Positions 1 through 8,100 of a stretch of 64,000 nucleotides of DNA are shown in pieces. This DNA is from Gloeobacter violaceus PCC 7421 (GTDB lineage Bacteria > Cyanobacteriota > Cyanobacteriia > Gloeobacterales > Gloeobacteraceae). The number at the start of each line of letters is the position of its first letter. Positions within the stretch are counted from its first letter, which is position 1. The notes beneath the pieces were generated by a model. It did not search any database and was not told the DNA's origin. It worked only from the letters and a program-made list of their open reading frames with translations. A program made the translations under genes and the position numbers. The DNA lies in contig NC_005125.1 of NCBI RefSeq assembly GCF_000011385.1, positions 434,001-498,000 on the forward strand, given 5' to 3'.

Positions 1-1017
1 AGGTTCCTGCAGATAGACCACCGAATAGCGTTCGTAGACCTCGCCCAGGTCGCGCTGGTCCTGCTCCAGGGCCAGCAGCAGATCTTGAGGCGGGTTGCCC
101 TCGGCGAGACTGAGCAAATCGCGCAGGCGCTCGACGCTCTTGATGTACTTGGCGAGCACCCGGCTGCGCTGGTGGCAGGCGGTCTTCCAGGTGACAAGAG
201 CGTTCACCGAGGGATTGCCGTCGCGGTCGGAGCCCACCCAGGAGCCGAAGCGGCAGAAGGTACCCAGCGAACGGGTGAGCGAGGGATGGAACATGTCGAG
301 GCAGCGGACCAGTTCGCTGCGCACCCGTGGCATCGCCTCGAAGAGCACTTCCTCGAAGTAATGGACCGTGTGGGCCACCTCGTCGAGCACGGTCGGGCGC
401 ACCTGGTGCAACTCGTCGGTGCGCCACCAGATGCGGATTTCCTCCAGCATGGTCGTGTGCACTTGCTGCTGCTGCCATTCGCTGAGGGCGTTGTCGAGAT
501 CATCCAGCAGGTGCACGATCCGGCGGTGCTTGGTGCGGATCGTGCGGCGGACGATCTCGGTGGGATGGGCGGTAAACACCAGGCGTACATCGAGTTGTTG
601 CAGAACGCGCTCGATCTCGGGGGTGGAGACGCCGAGGCTTTTCATCTCGTCAAACAGCCAGCAAAAGGAGCCCGGCTGGGCGGTATCGGCGCTGAAACTG
701 GCCTGCAACCGCAGCCGCTTGCGCTCGTGGTGCTGCTCGACGATATTGATGAGCTGGAAATAGATCGAAAAGGCCCGGATGGCGAGCACCGATTTCTCGA
801 GCGAAAGTTCGCGGATGAGCGCCAGGCCCTCGCCGGTGCGATCTTGGTGGGAGGCCCACAGCCGATCGAGCAGTTCCACCAGATCGCCCCCGCCTTCTTG
901 GGCAGCCACCTGCCGCAAAAGTTGCTCTACCAGTTCGATGTTGTCGCGCAGCGACTGGTGGGAGAGTGCCGAGGGAGAACCGGCGGCAGCAAGGTCGATC
1001 GGAGTGTCCCAGTTCAC
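1..1017 (-). CDS. ppc: Phosphoenolpyruvate carboxylase, N-terminal part (cut by window edge)
   Basis: Cytosolic enzyme that carboxylates phosphoenolpyruvate to oxaloacetate, the anaplerotic reaction of cyanobacteria. About 339 N-terminal codons are present and the gene runs off the left edge. The catalytic-histidine motif VFTAHPTEIVRRT lies near residue 150 and the second signature FGSWVGSDRDGNPSV near residue 255. The start is taken as the GTG at 1015-1017 (VNWDTPIDLAAAG), because the nearby upstream ATG on this strand meets a stop after ten codons in this frame. A terminator-like hairpin separates it from the porin gene upstream. The family is certain; the exact start is less so. Confidence 0.93.
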   Translation of the reverse strand, partial: MNWDTPIDLAAAGSPSALSHQSLRDNIELVEQLLRQVAAQEGGGDLVELLDRLWASHQDRTGEGLALIRELSLEKSVLAIRAFSIYFQLINIVEQHHERKRLRLQASFSADTAQPGSFCWLFDEMKSLGVSTPEIERVLQQLDVRLVFTAHPTEIVRRTIRTKHRRIVHLLDDLDNALSEWQQQQVHTTMLEEIRIWWRTDELHQVRPTVLDEVAHTVHYFEEVLFEAMPRVRSELVRCLDMFHPSLTRSLGTFCRFGSWVGSDRDGNPSVNALVTWKTACHQRSRVLAKYIKSVERLRDLLSLAEGNPPQDLLLALEQDQRDLGEVYERYSVVYLQEP

Positions 1018-1099
1018 GTCTTGGCCTCTTGCGAATGTACCGCCATTCTATGAACCAGCGCAGCCTGGGGCGATTGGCTATAGAAAGTCTTCTGATGAT

Positions 1100-1133
1100 A
1101 CAAAAAAACCGGGTCCAGGCCCGGTTTTTTTGT
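1100..1133 (-). terminator. Rho-independent terminator of the porin gene
   Basis: A GC-rich stem (CCGGG...CCCGG) is flanked by an A run on one side and a T run on the other, so it can work on both strands. It lies 17 bases beyond the porin stop codon and before the ppc start, so it most likely ends the porin transcript. Confidence 0.85.
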
Positions 1134-1149
1134 ATCGATGACAAACAGC

Positions 1150-2991
1150 TTAGAACTCGAAGGTGGCCCGGACGTTGCCCACCGTCAGACCATTCTGGTT
1201 GACGTTGTTGGGGTTGATCACAAAGAGCACCTCCGGGGTGAGCGACAGCCGGTCGGAGACCCGGAAGCGGTAGGCGACCGCGACGTTGCCCTCGGTGCCG
1301 GTGCGGTTGAAGGGCAGGCCGCTCACCACGCCGGTGATCGGGTTGACGCTGCCTTCGAACACGTTCTGCGCACCGCGCGGATCGTCGGACGGGTTGCTGC
1401 CCTCAGTCGGGAAGGCAATCACGCCGTTGTTGGAGATCTGGATGGGCTGCAGGTAGGCCACCTGCAGCGCGTTGCCGCGGCCGAACAGATCGGGGAAGGC
1501 GAGACCAGCCATCCAGGTGTTGGAATCGAGCGAACCGCCCACGTTCACGCCGTTCGCACCGCCGTTGGCGTAGCCGTAGAAGTTGGAGTTGGCGAAGGTG
1601 TAGCGGCCGAAGATGGCGACTTGGGGCAGAATGTCCCAATCGACGTGGGCGTTGAAGATGTTGTGGCCGACGTTGCTGACGTTGCCTGCGTCGTAGCGCA
1701 GACGACCGTCGCCGCCGCCCGAACCGGAGGCGTCACCGAAGATAAAGCCGGTGCTGCCGCCCGCGGAGGAGACGTTGACGTAGCTGTAGCCGATACCGAT
1801 GTCGATCGACGGGGTGGGCTGGAAACCAATCTCAGCCGCAATCTGGGTGCTGCCGCCGAACAGACCTGAACCGCCGAAGGGCACGTTGCCCGGCTCGTCG
1901 GCAATACCACCGGCCGAACCGCCGTCGCGCGCCGCGTAGAAGATGCGCAGGGCAAACTGCCGCGAGAAGCGCAGGTCGATATGGGCGCCGGGGTGGGAGC
2001 TTTCTTGAATCTGAATCAGCAGCGGGTCTTTGCGGAAGTTGCGGAAGGAGAACTGCTGGCCTTCGTTCTGGGTGAACTTGTTGCGGCCGAGCAGGTCAAT
2101 ATTTTCGATGCGCGGGCCGAAGCGGATGCGCAGGTTGTTGGTGCCGCCAAACAGCGACAGCGGGAAGTCGTAGTAGACTTTGTCGAAGTCGACCGCGGAG
2201 CGGCCGTCGAGGGGACCGCCGGTCGATTCGGCGTAGTCGACGCGGGCGACGCGGCCCTGCCTGGAGGTGAAGGGCGTCGATTCGCCGGCGCGGCCGTTGA
2301 GGCGGACGCGCAACTGGTCGCCCCTGGTAATCAGCGAATTGGCCCGGATATTGAGGCGGGTGCGGGTGATGAAGTTGGCGTTGGCCTGACCACCGAACCC
2401 TTGGGAGTTGCCGGCGCCATCCACGTAGTTGTAGTTGACGTCGCCGCCCTGGATGTTGGCGGCCATGATCACTTCGGCGTCGAGTTTGGCGGTCGTCGAG
2501 AAGAGCTTCGACTCGATTTCTTTGGTTTTCGCTTCGAGGGCGTCCACGCGACCGCGCAGCGCCGCCAGTTCGTTGCGGAACTCTTCCTGCAGCCGCTGCA
2601 GCGTGGCCAGGTCTTCTTTAGTGGCCAGGTTGGCGGTGGAAGCGGTGATCAGTTCGTTGACTTTTTCGAGACAGGCATTCAGACCGGCGGCAAATTCGTA
2701 GCGGGTCAGCGGCCGGTTGCCCCGGTAGGTCTTGTCGGGATAGCCCTCCAGACAACCGTAGCGCTCGACGACGCTCTTGAGCGCCTGGAACGCCCAGGAA
2801 TTTGGATCGACGTCGGTCAACTCCGAGACCGAGTTGACCTGGGCGGTCGAACGGCCCCGTTGCCCGAACAGTGATGGGCTACTCAGATCGTTGACGCTCG
2901 TCGTCGGCATCTCGGCCGAAGCCGGTTGCGCGACCACAGCAAGAAGGCCCAGCACACCGGCCAGCCCCAAGCTTACGTAAGCATGTCGCAT
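1150..2991 (-). CDS. SLH-domain cyanobacterial porin (OprB/iron-uptake porin type)
   Basis: Outer-membrane beta-barrel predicted to let small solutes or ions through the outer membrane and to hold the cell wall through its SLH domain. Reading from the ATG at 2989-2991 gives 613 residues. That ATG has GAGGAG at a good distance, whereas the GTG three codons upstream overlaps it. A signal peptide covers about residues 1-27 (ending ASA). One SLH domain follows at about 57-110 (SVSELTDVDPNSWAFQAL to LTRYEFAAGLNACLEKV), then a short coiled coil to about 165. The rest is Gly/Asn/aromatic-rich barrel sequence ending in FEF. This is the common cyanobacterial major-porin architecture. The substrate cannot be read from sequence. 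Confidence 0.92.
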   Translation of the reverse strand: MRHAYVSLGLAGVLGLLAVVAQPASAEMPTTSVNDLSSPSLFGQRGRSTAQVNSVSELTDVDPNSWAFQALKSVVERYGCLEGYPDKTYRGNRPLTRYEFAAGLNACLEKVNELITASTANLATKEDLATLQRLQEEFRNELAALRGRVDALEAKTKEIESKLFSTTAKLDAEVIMAANIQGGDVNYNYVDGAGNSQGFGGQANANFITRTRLNIRANSLITRGDQLRVRLNGRAGESTPFTSRQGRVARVDYAESTGGPLDGRSAVDFDKVYYDFPLSLFGGTNNLRIRFGPRIENIDLLGRNKFTQNEGQQFSFRNFRKDPLLIQIQESSHPGAHIDLRFSRQFALRIFYAARDGGSAGGIADEPGNVPFGGSGLFGGSTQIAAEIGFQPTPSIDIGIGYSYVNVSSAGGSTGFIFGDASGSGGGDGRLRYDAGNVSNVGHNIFNAHVDWDILPQVAIFGRYTFANSNFYGYANGGANGVNVGGSLDSNTWMAGLAFPDLFGRGNALQVAYLQPIQISNNGVIAFPTEGSNPSDDPRGAQNVFEGSVNPITGVVSGLPFNRTGTEGNVAVAYRFRVSDRLSLTPEVLFVINPNNVNQNGLTVGNVRATFEF

Positions 2992-3070
2992 TGTTAACAC
3001 TCCTCAACCATTCAGCGCACACGTGGTCCAGAATCATAATCGCATACGATTTCGCGCCGGGCACAGTTTT

Positions 3071-3958
3071 TTAATGGCGCCGTTGCACGATAAATTCGGC
3101 AAGGGCGGTCAGCGGTCGCGCCGATGCCCCAAAATCCGCCAGTTCCGCCACCGCCTGCTCCCGCAACTGCTCGGCGCGGTCGCGCGCGCCGTCGTAGCCC
3201 AGCAGGCTCGGGTAGGTCGCCTTGCGGTCGCGCAAGTCCTTACCGGCGGTCTTGCCCAGTTCAGCCTGGGTGGCGGTGATGTCGAGCAGATCGTCGCGGA
3301 TTTGGAAGGCCAGTCCGATGCAGCGGCTGTAGCGGGTCAACCGCTCGACGACCCCGCCGTCGGCCCCGGCCAGGATGGCGCCGGAGATCACCGAGACCTC
3401 GAGCAAGGCACCGGTCTTGTGGGTGTGGATGTATTCGAGGGTTTCGAGGGTGATTGTCCGGCCTTCCGATTCGAGATCGACCACCTGGCCTCCCACCAGA
3501 CCGGCGCCGCTCGCCGCTTTGCCCAGACGGCCGAGCACCTCGACGACGCGCTCGGGCTGCGCCCCCACGGTTTTCTCGGCGATCAGTTGAAAGGCGTAGG
3601 CGAGCAGGGCGTCGCCCGCCAGGATGGCCATGTCCTCGCCGTAGACTTTGTGGTTGGTGAGCTTGCCCCGGCGGTAGTCGTCGTCGTCCATGGCGGGCAG
3701 GTCGTCGTGGATGAGCGACATGGTGTGCACCATCTCCAAGGCGCAGGCGGTGGGCATCGCCAAATCCGCACTGCCGCCGGACATCCGGCAGCTGGTCAGG
3801 CACAAAATCGGCCGCAGGCGCTTGCCTCCCGCCAGCAGCGAATAGCGCATCGCTTCGTAGAGCTTGTCCGGGTACTGCTGGGGCAAATAGCGGTCGAGGG
3901 CGGCTTCCACCTGCGAGCGGCACTGGCGCAGGTAAGCGTCGAGGTCGAACTGTGACAT
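3071..3958 (-). CDS. crtE: Geranylgeranyl diphosphate synthase (trans-polyprenyl synthase)
   Basis: Cytosolic enzyme that condenses isopentenyl diphosphate with allylic diphosphates to make the C20 precursor of carotenoids, phytol and quinone tails. The protein is 295 residues, normal for the family. The first aspartate-rich motif is [15 protein letters not shown] at about residues 84-98 and the second is FQIRDDLLD near residue 220; both bind Mg-diphosphate. GGKRLRP near residues 44-50 is the usual isopentenyl-diphosphate contact. It is followed on the same strand by the porin gene across about 80 bases, so co-transcription is possible but not shown. Product chain length (C15 or C20) is assigned by the cyanobacterial norm. 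Confidence 0.93.
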   Translation of the reverse strand: MSQFDLDAYLRQCRSQVEAALDRYLPQQYPDKLYEAMRYSLLAGGKRLRPILCLTSCRMSGGSADLAMPTACALEMVHTMSLIHDDLPAMDDDDYRRGKLTNHKVYGEDMAILAGDALLAYAFQLIAEKTVGAQPERVVEVLGRLGKAASGAGLVGGQVVDLESEGRTITLETLEYIHTHKTGALLEVSVISGAILAGADGGVVERLTRYSRCIGLAFQIRDDLLDITATQAELGKTAGKDLRDRKATYPSLLGYDGARDRAEQLREQAVAELADFGASARPLTALAEFIVQRRH

Positions 3959-3994
3959 GGCTTGCGGTTTGCTGCACAGAAATTGTACCGGACC

Positions 3995-5530
3995 CTAGCT
4001 CTCCAGGCGCTCCAGCACCGCCGCGTGGCTGGCGGGGCCGTTGTTGAAGGCGTTGAGCACCGTCGAGAGCTGCTCGAACTGCCGTCCAAGGTAGGGATTG
4101 GTGTAGCTCACCAGGATCGTGCGCTCCCCCGCAAGGCTTTGCAAGAAGTGCTCTGCGGCCGGGTGCACCCCGGCCGTTCCCCGGTAGGCGCGCACCGGTG
4201 TGAGCACCTGCACCAGCGTGCGCCGATGGGCAGCGGCGCGCTCGCCCAAAAACGCCAGGTACTCCTCACCCGAGGCTGCCTCCAGCCAGTGGGTCTCGTA
4301 GTGCGGCCCCAGTTCGCGGCGCTCGAGGATGGGCGAATCGGCTGCGACCGCGCCGTCCAGGCAGCGGTCGACCACCAGGATGTTGAGGGTCGGCTTCAGA
4401 CAGGGAACCGGCAACAGCCCGGCCCGGTCGCGCTCGACGGTCACGGCCGCCTTGGCGATCATCCGCTCCAGGGCCTGGCCGGAGCGCTGCTCGATGGCGA
4501 GGGGCGAAGCGGATGGGGGCGCCAGGCGCGCCTTGGCGGCGAGCACCCGCTCCACCGAGGCGTAGAGCCGCTCTTCGCTGAGCAATCCCCGCCGCACCGC
4601 CGAGACGATTAGATCAACCGTGTCGGGCACGCTCTCGGGCATCATGATCACGTCCGCACCGGCTTGCAGGGCCCGCACCGCCGGGGCGGGCCAACCGGCG
4701 ATCGCCCCCATGTTGAGGGCGTCGGTGACGATGATGCCCGTGTAGCCCCACCCTTCGCGGACGATCTCGGTGAGGATCCGCCGCGAGAGGGTGGCGGGCC
4801 ATTCGGGATCGAGGGCGGGCACACGCAGGTGGGCGCTCATCAAGCTGTCGGCCCCCGCCGCCAGGACCGCCCGAAAGGGCAGCCAGTCCTCCGCTTCGAG
4901 CCTGTCGCGTCCGCGCCCGAGCACCGGCAGCGCCAGGTGCGAATCGACCTCGACGTCGCCGTGGCCGGGAAAATGTTTGATAGCGGAGAGCACCCCGCCG
5001 TCGCGCAATCCGGCGGCAAAGGCCACCCCCAGGCGGGCCACCTCCCGTGGGTCTTCGCCGAAGGAGCGTAAACCAATGACCGGATTGCGGGGATTGCTCA
5101 TCACATCAAGACAGGGGGCGAGCACCCAGTTGATGCCCACCGAGCGCGCCTCCCGGGCGGTGATCGCCCCGCAGTGGTAGGCGTAGTCGGCTTCTGCCGC
5201 GGCCCCCAGGGCACGGGCCACCGGCAGCACCGTGGCGCCGCGGATGTGCTGGCCGCACCCGGCCTCCAGATCGGCGGCGACTAGAAGCGGCAGGGCCGCC
5301 TGCTGCTGCAGCGCCTGAATTTTGAGGAACGTGTCACCCAGGCTGCCGCCGTAGACGAGCACACCGCCGACGCCGTGGGTGACTATCGCCGCTTCGAGGC
5401 GGGCTGCGTCCAGCTCCCACTGCGGATAGAGCCGCTGGTGATCCAGCAAAAACCCGGAGATGCGCGGCACCAACAACTGGCCGATCGCTTCTTTTAAGTT
5501 CAGTTGTGCGGCGCCCGGTAAATTGGCCAT
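3995..5530 (-). CDS. nagZ: Glycoside hydrolase family 3 beta-N-acetylhexosaminidase
   Basis: Predicted to remove N-acetylglucosamine from cell-wall muropeptides. The protein is 511 residues from the ATG at 5528-5530 (MANLPGAAQLNLKEAIGQLL). A longer reading frame continues upstream, but its extra residues are low-complexity and overlap the divergent histidine-kinase gene. The GH3 signature KHFPGHGDVEVDSH at about residues 184-197 contains the Asp/His dyad region of NagZ enzymes. An extra domain follows the TIM barrel, so it is longer than the roughly 340-residue enterobacterial NagZ and resembles two-domain bacterial GH3 hexosaminidases. The adjacent sensor kinase is transcribed divergently from about 90 bases away. 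Confidence 0.87.
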   Translation of the reverse strand: MANLPGAAQLNLKEAIGQLLVPRISGFLLDHQRLYPQWELDAARLEAAIVTHGVGGVLVYGGSLGDTFLKIQALQQQAALPLLVAADLEAGCGQHIRGATVLPVARALGAAAEADYAYHCGAITAREARSVGINWVLAPCLDVMSNPRNPVIGLRSFGEDPREVARLGVAFAAGLRDGGVLSAIKHFPGHGDVEVDSHLALPVLGRGRDRLEAEDWLPFRAVLAAGADSLMSAHLRVPALDPEWPATLSRRILTEIVREGWGYTGIIVTDALNMGAIAGWPAPAVRALQAGADVIMMPESVPDTVDLIVSAVRRGLLSEERLYASVERVLAAKARLAPPSASPLAIEQRSGQALERMIAKAAVTVERDRAGLLPVPCLKPTLNILVVDRCLDGAVAADSPILERRELGPHYETHWLEAASGEEYLAFLGERAAAHRRTLVQVLTPVRAYRGTAGVHPAAEHFLQSLAGERTILVSYTNPYLGRQFEQLSTVLNAFNNGPASHAAVLERLES

Positions 5531-5623
5531 TCCGACCTGCGACCCATCGACGGCCCATCGATTGTGTCCCAAGGGGAGCGTTGCCACAATAGGGGCGGAA
5601 GGCACGCGAGGGGAGAAGGCGCC

Positions 5624-6721
5624 GTGTGGCCCTGGCTGGCTGTGGGTATTGCCTCGGGAGCACTGCTGGGCGCTCTGGGCACCTGGCTCGCTCTGCGCGG
5701 GTCGATCGCCATCTATCGCGCTTTGCTGGAAGCCGCCCCCGTCGCCTACGTTCTGCTCGATAGCCAAAACCGGCTCATCGCCGCCAGCTCCCTGGCCGGT
5801 CGCTACCTGGAATTGCCGGCCATCGGTTTACCCGTGGTCGAACTGGACGCCACCTTGATGGACCTGGTGCTGCAGGCGCGCCGGGGCATGACGGTACAGC
5901 AGCGCAACGTCGGCCTCAAGACCGTCCGCGGCGACTGGATGGTGGGTGCGCTGGCGGTACCGCTGCCGGGTCTGCGGGTGGGACTCTACCTTGACGATCA
6001 AAGTGCGGTGGCCCAACTCCTTCAGCAGCGCGACCGCTGGGTGGGAGACGCCGCCCACGAACTGAAGACCCCGCTCACCTCCATCCGGCTGGTGGCCGAG
6101 ATGGTCCTGCCGCGGGTGGGGCCGGATCAGCAGCGCTGGCTCGAGCGGCTACTGGGCGAGGTGCAGCGCCTCAATCTGTTGGTGCAGGATCTGCTCGAAT
6201 TTAGCCGCTGGCAGGCGGGCCGCACCCAGTTGAATTTCAAAGAAGGGGTGGATCTGGTGCAACTTGTCGAGCAGACCTGGGCCACCCTGGAGCCGCTCGC
6301 CGAGCGCCGCCAGGTGCGCATAGAGATCGACAGCCCCGCGAGCGTGAACGTCTGTGCCGATGAAGAGCGCCTCTACCGGGCCTTGCTCAACCTGCTCGAC
6401 AACGCCGTGCGCTACAGCCCTAAGGGCGAAGCGTTCTGGGTGCGCATGCGCTCACAGCCCGATTGGGTAACCATCGAGATTATCGACGGCGGCCCCGGTT
6501 TTCCGCGTCAGGATCTCGATCGGGTCTTCGAGCGCTTTTACCGCGCCGATCCGGCCCGCGCCCGCCAGACCGGCGGTACCGGCCTGGGGCTCGCCATCGT
6601 CCGTCAGATTGTCGAAGCGCACCAGGGCATAGTCAAAGCCGACAACCACCCCGAGACCGGCGGCGCCTGGCTGAGCGTGCGGCTGCCGGTGCGGCCGGTG
6701 CCCACCGCCACCGTCCGCTGA
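5624..6721 (+). CDS. Membrane sensor histidine kinase, PhoR/SphS-like
   Basis: Two-component sensor kinase of 365 residues from the GTG at 5624, which has GGGGAGAAGG just upstream. Residues 3-24 form one membrane segment. A PAS-like region follows (APVAYVLLDSQNRLIAAS). The dimerisation and phospho-acceptor motif HELKTPLTSIRL has its histidine near residue 145. The ATP-binding boxes are N (LLNLLDNAVRYSPKG), G1 (IDGGPGF), F (FERFYR) and G2 (GTGLGLAI). The single N-terminal membrane segment plus PAS resembles PhoR/SphS phosphate sensors, but no response regulator is adjacent and the pst operon is 33 kb away. The stimulus therefore stays unassigned. Confidence 0.88.
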   Translation: MWPWLAVGIASGALLGALGTWLALRGSIAIYRALLEAAPVAYVLLDSQNRLIAASSLAGRYLELPAIGLPVVELDATLMDLVLQARRGMTVQQRNVGLKTVRGDWMVGALAVPLPGLRVGLYLDDQSAVAQLLQQRDRWVGDAAHELKTPLTSIRLVAEMVLPRVGPDQQRWLERLLGEVQRLNLLVQDLLEFSRWQAGRTQLNFKEGVDLVQLVEQTWATLEPLAERRQVRIEIDSPASVNVCADEERLYRALLNLLDNAVRYSPKGEAFWVRMRSQPDWVTIEIIDGGPGFPRQDLDRVFERFYRADPARARQTGGTGLGLAIVRQIVEAHQGIVKADNHPETGGAWLSVRLPVRPVPTATVR

Positions 6722-6829
6722 AACTATCTGCCTTGGGGCGTAGACGATGTTCGACTGATTTGAAGAGCGGCCGGGCGGGGCGGCCAACCTAAAGTGAAGC
6801 GGAAGCCATATCTACTTGAAAGGACGCCC

Positions 6830-7216
6830 ATGGACGGTTCGTACAGCGCCGAGAGCAATGTCCAAGACCAAATGCAGCAGTGCATCGATCTGTGCCTGAA
6901 GGCCCACGATCTCTGCCTGGCTTCGGCGATGCGCCGAATCGAACTTGGGGGCGAGGCGGCCGGTCTGGCGCCGGTGCGCCTGCTACTCGACTGCGCAGAA
7001 CTCTGTCAAACCCACGCCAATCTGATGAGCCGCCGCTCCGAGTACCACGCCCGCCTGAGCCCGATTTGTGCCGCCGTCTGCGAGCAGGTGGCGGCCCACA
7101 GCGAGATGGCGGGCGACGACCCGCAGTTCCAAGCCTGCGCCGAGGCCTGCCGCCGGGCGGGGGAGTCCTGCCAGAAAATGACCTACGCCGATTCGTCCCT
7201 GGGCGCCACCGTCTAA
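6830..7216 (+). CDS. Cys-rich four-helix-bundle metal-storage protein (Csp/DUF326-like)
   Basis: Small protein of 128 residues with about ten cysteines in CxxxC and CxxxxxxC spacings (QQCIDLCLKAHDLC, LLDCAELC, PICAAVC, QACAEACRRAGESC). These line the core of Csp copper-storage bundles and related DUF326 proteins. No signal peptide is seen, so a cytosolic copper store or buffer (Csp3-like) is the natural reading. The start is the ATG at 6830, which has GAAAGGA upstream; a reading frame 12 codons longer has no better site. The SDR gene begins 23 bases downstream, suggesting a two-gene transcript. Copper specificity is inferred from the family. Confidence 0.8.
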   Translation: MDGSYSAESNVQDQMQQCIDLCLKAHDLCLASAMRRIELGGEAAGLAPVRLLLDCAELCQTHANLMSRRSEYHARLSPICAAVCEQVAAHSEMAGDDPQFQACAEACRRAGESCQKMTYADSSLGATV

Positions 7217-7239
7217 ATCTATTTTCTGAGGTTGTCTTC

Positions 7240-8100
7240 ATGTCTCAGTCCCAGCAACTCCAGCCGCCCCAGCAACAGGAGCGCCAGCCCGGCCTCGAAT
7301 CGGAGATGACTCCGAAACCCCAGGCCGACGATCCCAAATACCGCGGCAGCGGTAAACTCCAGGACAAAGTGGCGCTGATTACCGGCGGCGATTCCGGCAT
7401 CGGCCGGGCGGTCGCCATCTTTTACGCCAAAGAAGGCGCGGATGTGGCCGTTCTTTATCTCGACGAGCACGACGATGCCAAGGAGACCTGCCGTCTGGTA
7501 CGAGAAATCGGTCAGCGTTGTCTCACCATTGCCGGGGATATCGGCGACGAGTCGTTCTGTCGGCAGGCTGTCGCACAGGTGGTTGATGAATTCGGACGCC
7601 TCGATATCCTCGTCAACAACGCCGCCGAGCAGCACCCGCAAAAGAGCATCGAGGACATCAGCGCCGAGCAACTGGAGCGCACCTTTCGCACCAACATTTT
7701 TTCTTTTTTCTATATGACCAAAGCGGCGCTACCGCACCTCAAACCCGGCAGCGCCATCATCAACAGCACCTCGGTGACGGCCTACAAAGGTTCGCCGCAA
7801 CTGCTCGACTACTCTTCCACCAAAGGGGCGATTGTCGCTTTTACCCGGTCTCTCTCCCAGGCACTGCTCGAAAAGGGCATTCGCGTCAACGGCGTCGCCC
7901 CCGGCCCGATCTGGACACCATTGATCCCCGCCTCGATGTCCCCGGAGCGCACCGCTTCCCACGGCAGTTCTGCGCCGATGGGCCGGGTGGGTCAGCCGGA
8001 GGAAGTGGCGCCGAGCTACGTGTTTCTCGCCAGCGACGACTCGTCATACATCACGGGCCAGATCCTGCATCCCAACGGCGGCGAGGTGGTCAACGGCTGA
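7240..8100 (+). CDS. Short-chain dehydrogenase/reductase, YghA/GSP39-like
   Basis: NAD(P)-dependent oxidoreductase of 286 residues. A Gln/Pro-rich leader of about 35 residues, typical of the YghA/general-stress-protein-39 group, precedes a Rossmann fold. The nucleotide loop is TGGDSGIGR at about 47-55, the NNAA motif follows, and the catalytic YxxxK has Tyr191 and Lys195 (YSSTKG). The C-terminal VAPGPIWTPL and ITGQILHPNGG are standard. The start is the ATG at 7240; the open frame extends 120 codons upstream, but that part is antiframe to the Cys-rich gene. Its last 11 bases overlap the convergent citramalate synthase gene. Substrate unknown; this group is often induced by oxidative or osmotic stress. 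Confidence 0.88.
   Translation: MSQSQQLQPPQQQERQPGLESEMTPKPQADDPKYRGSGKLQDKVALITGGDSGIGRAVAIFYAKEGADVAVLYLDEHDDAKETCRLVREIGQRCLTIAGDIGDESFCRQAVAQVVDEFGRLDILVNNAAEQHPQKSIEDISAEQLERTFRTNIFSFFYMTKAALPHLKPGSAIINSTSVTAYKGSPQLLDYSSTKGAIVAFTRSLSQALLEKGIRVNGVAPGPIWTPLIPASMSPERTASHGSSAPMGRVGQPEEVAPSYVFLASDDSSYITGQILHPNGGEVVNG

Noticed and set aside
1981-2874. 297-codon plus-strand frame opposite the porin.
   Set aside because: The minus-strand frame is a clear SLH porin with signal peptide and ribosome site. The other frame is a shadow.
5531-5767. An N-terminal extension of the GH3 enzyme.
   Set aside because: It overlaps the divergent kinase gene and has no signal peptide or domain. The ATG at 5528-5530 gives a normal start.
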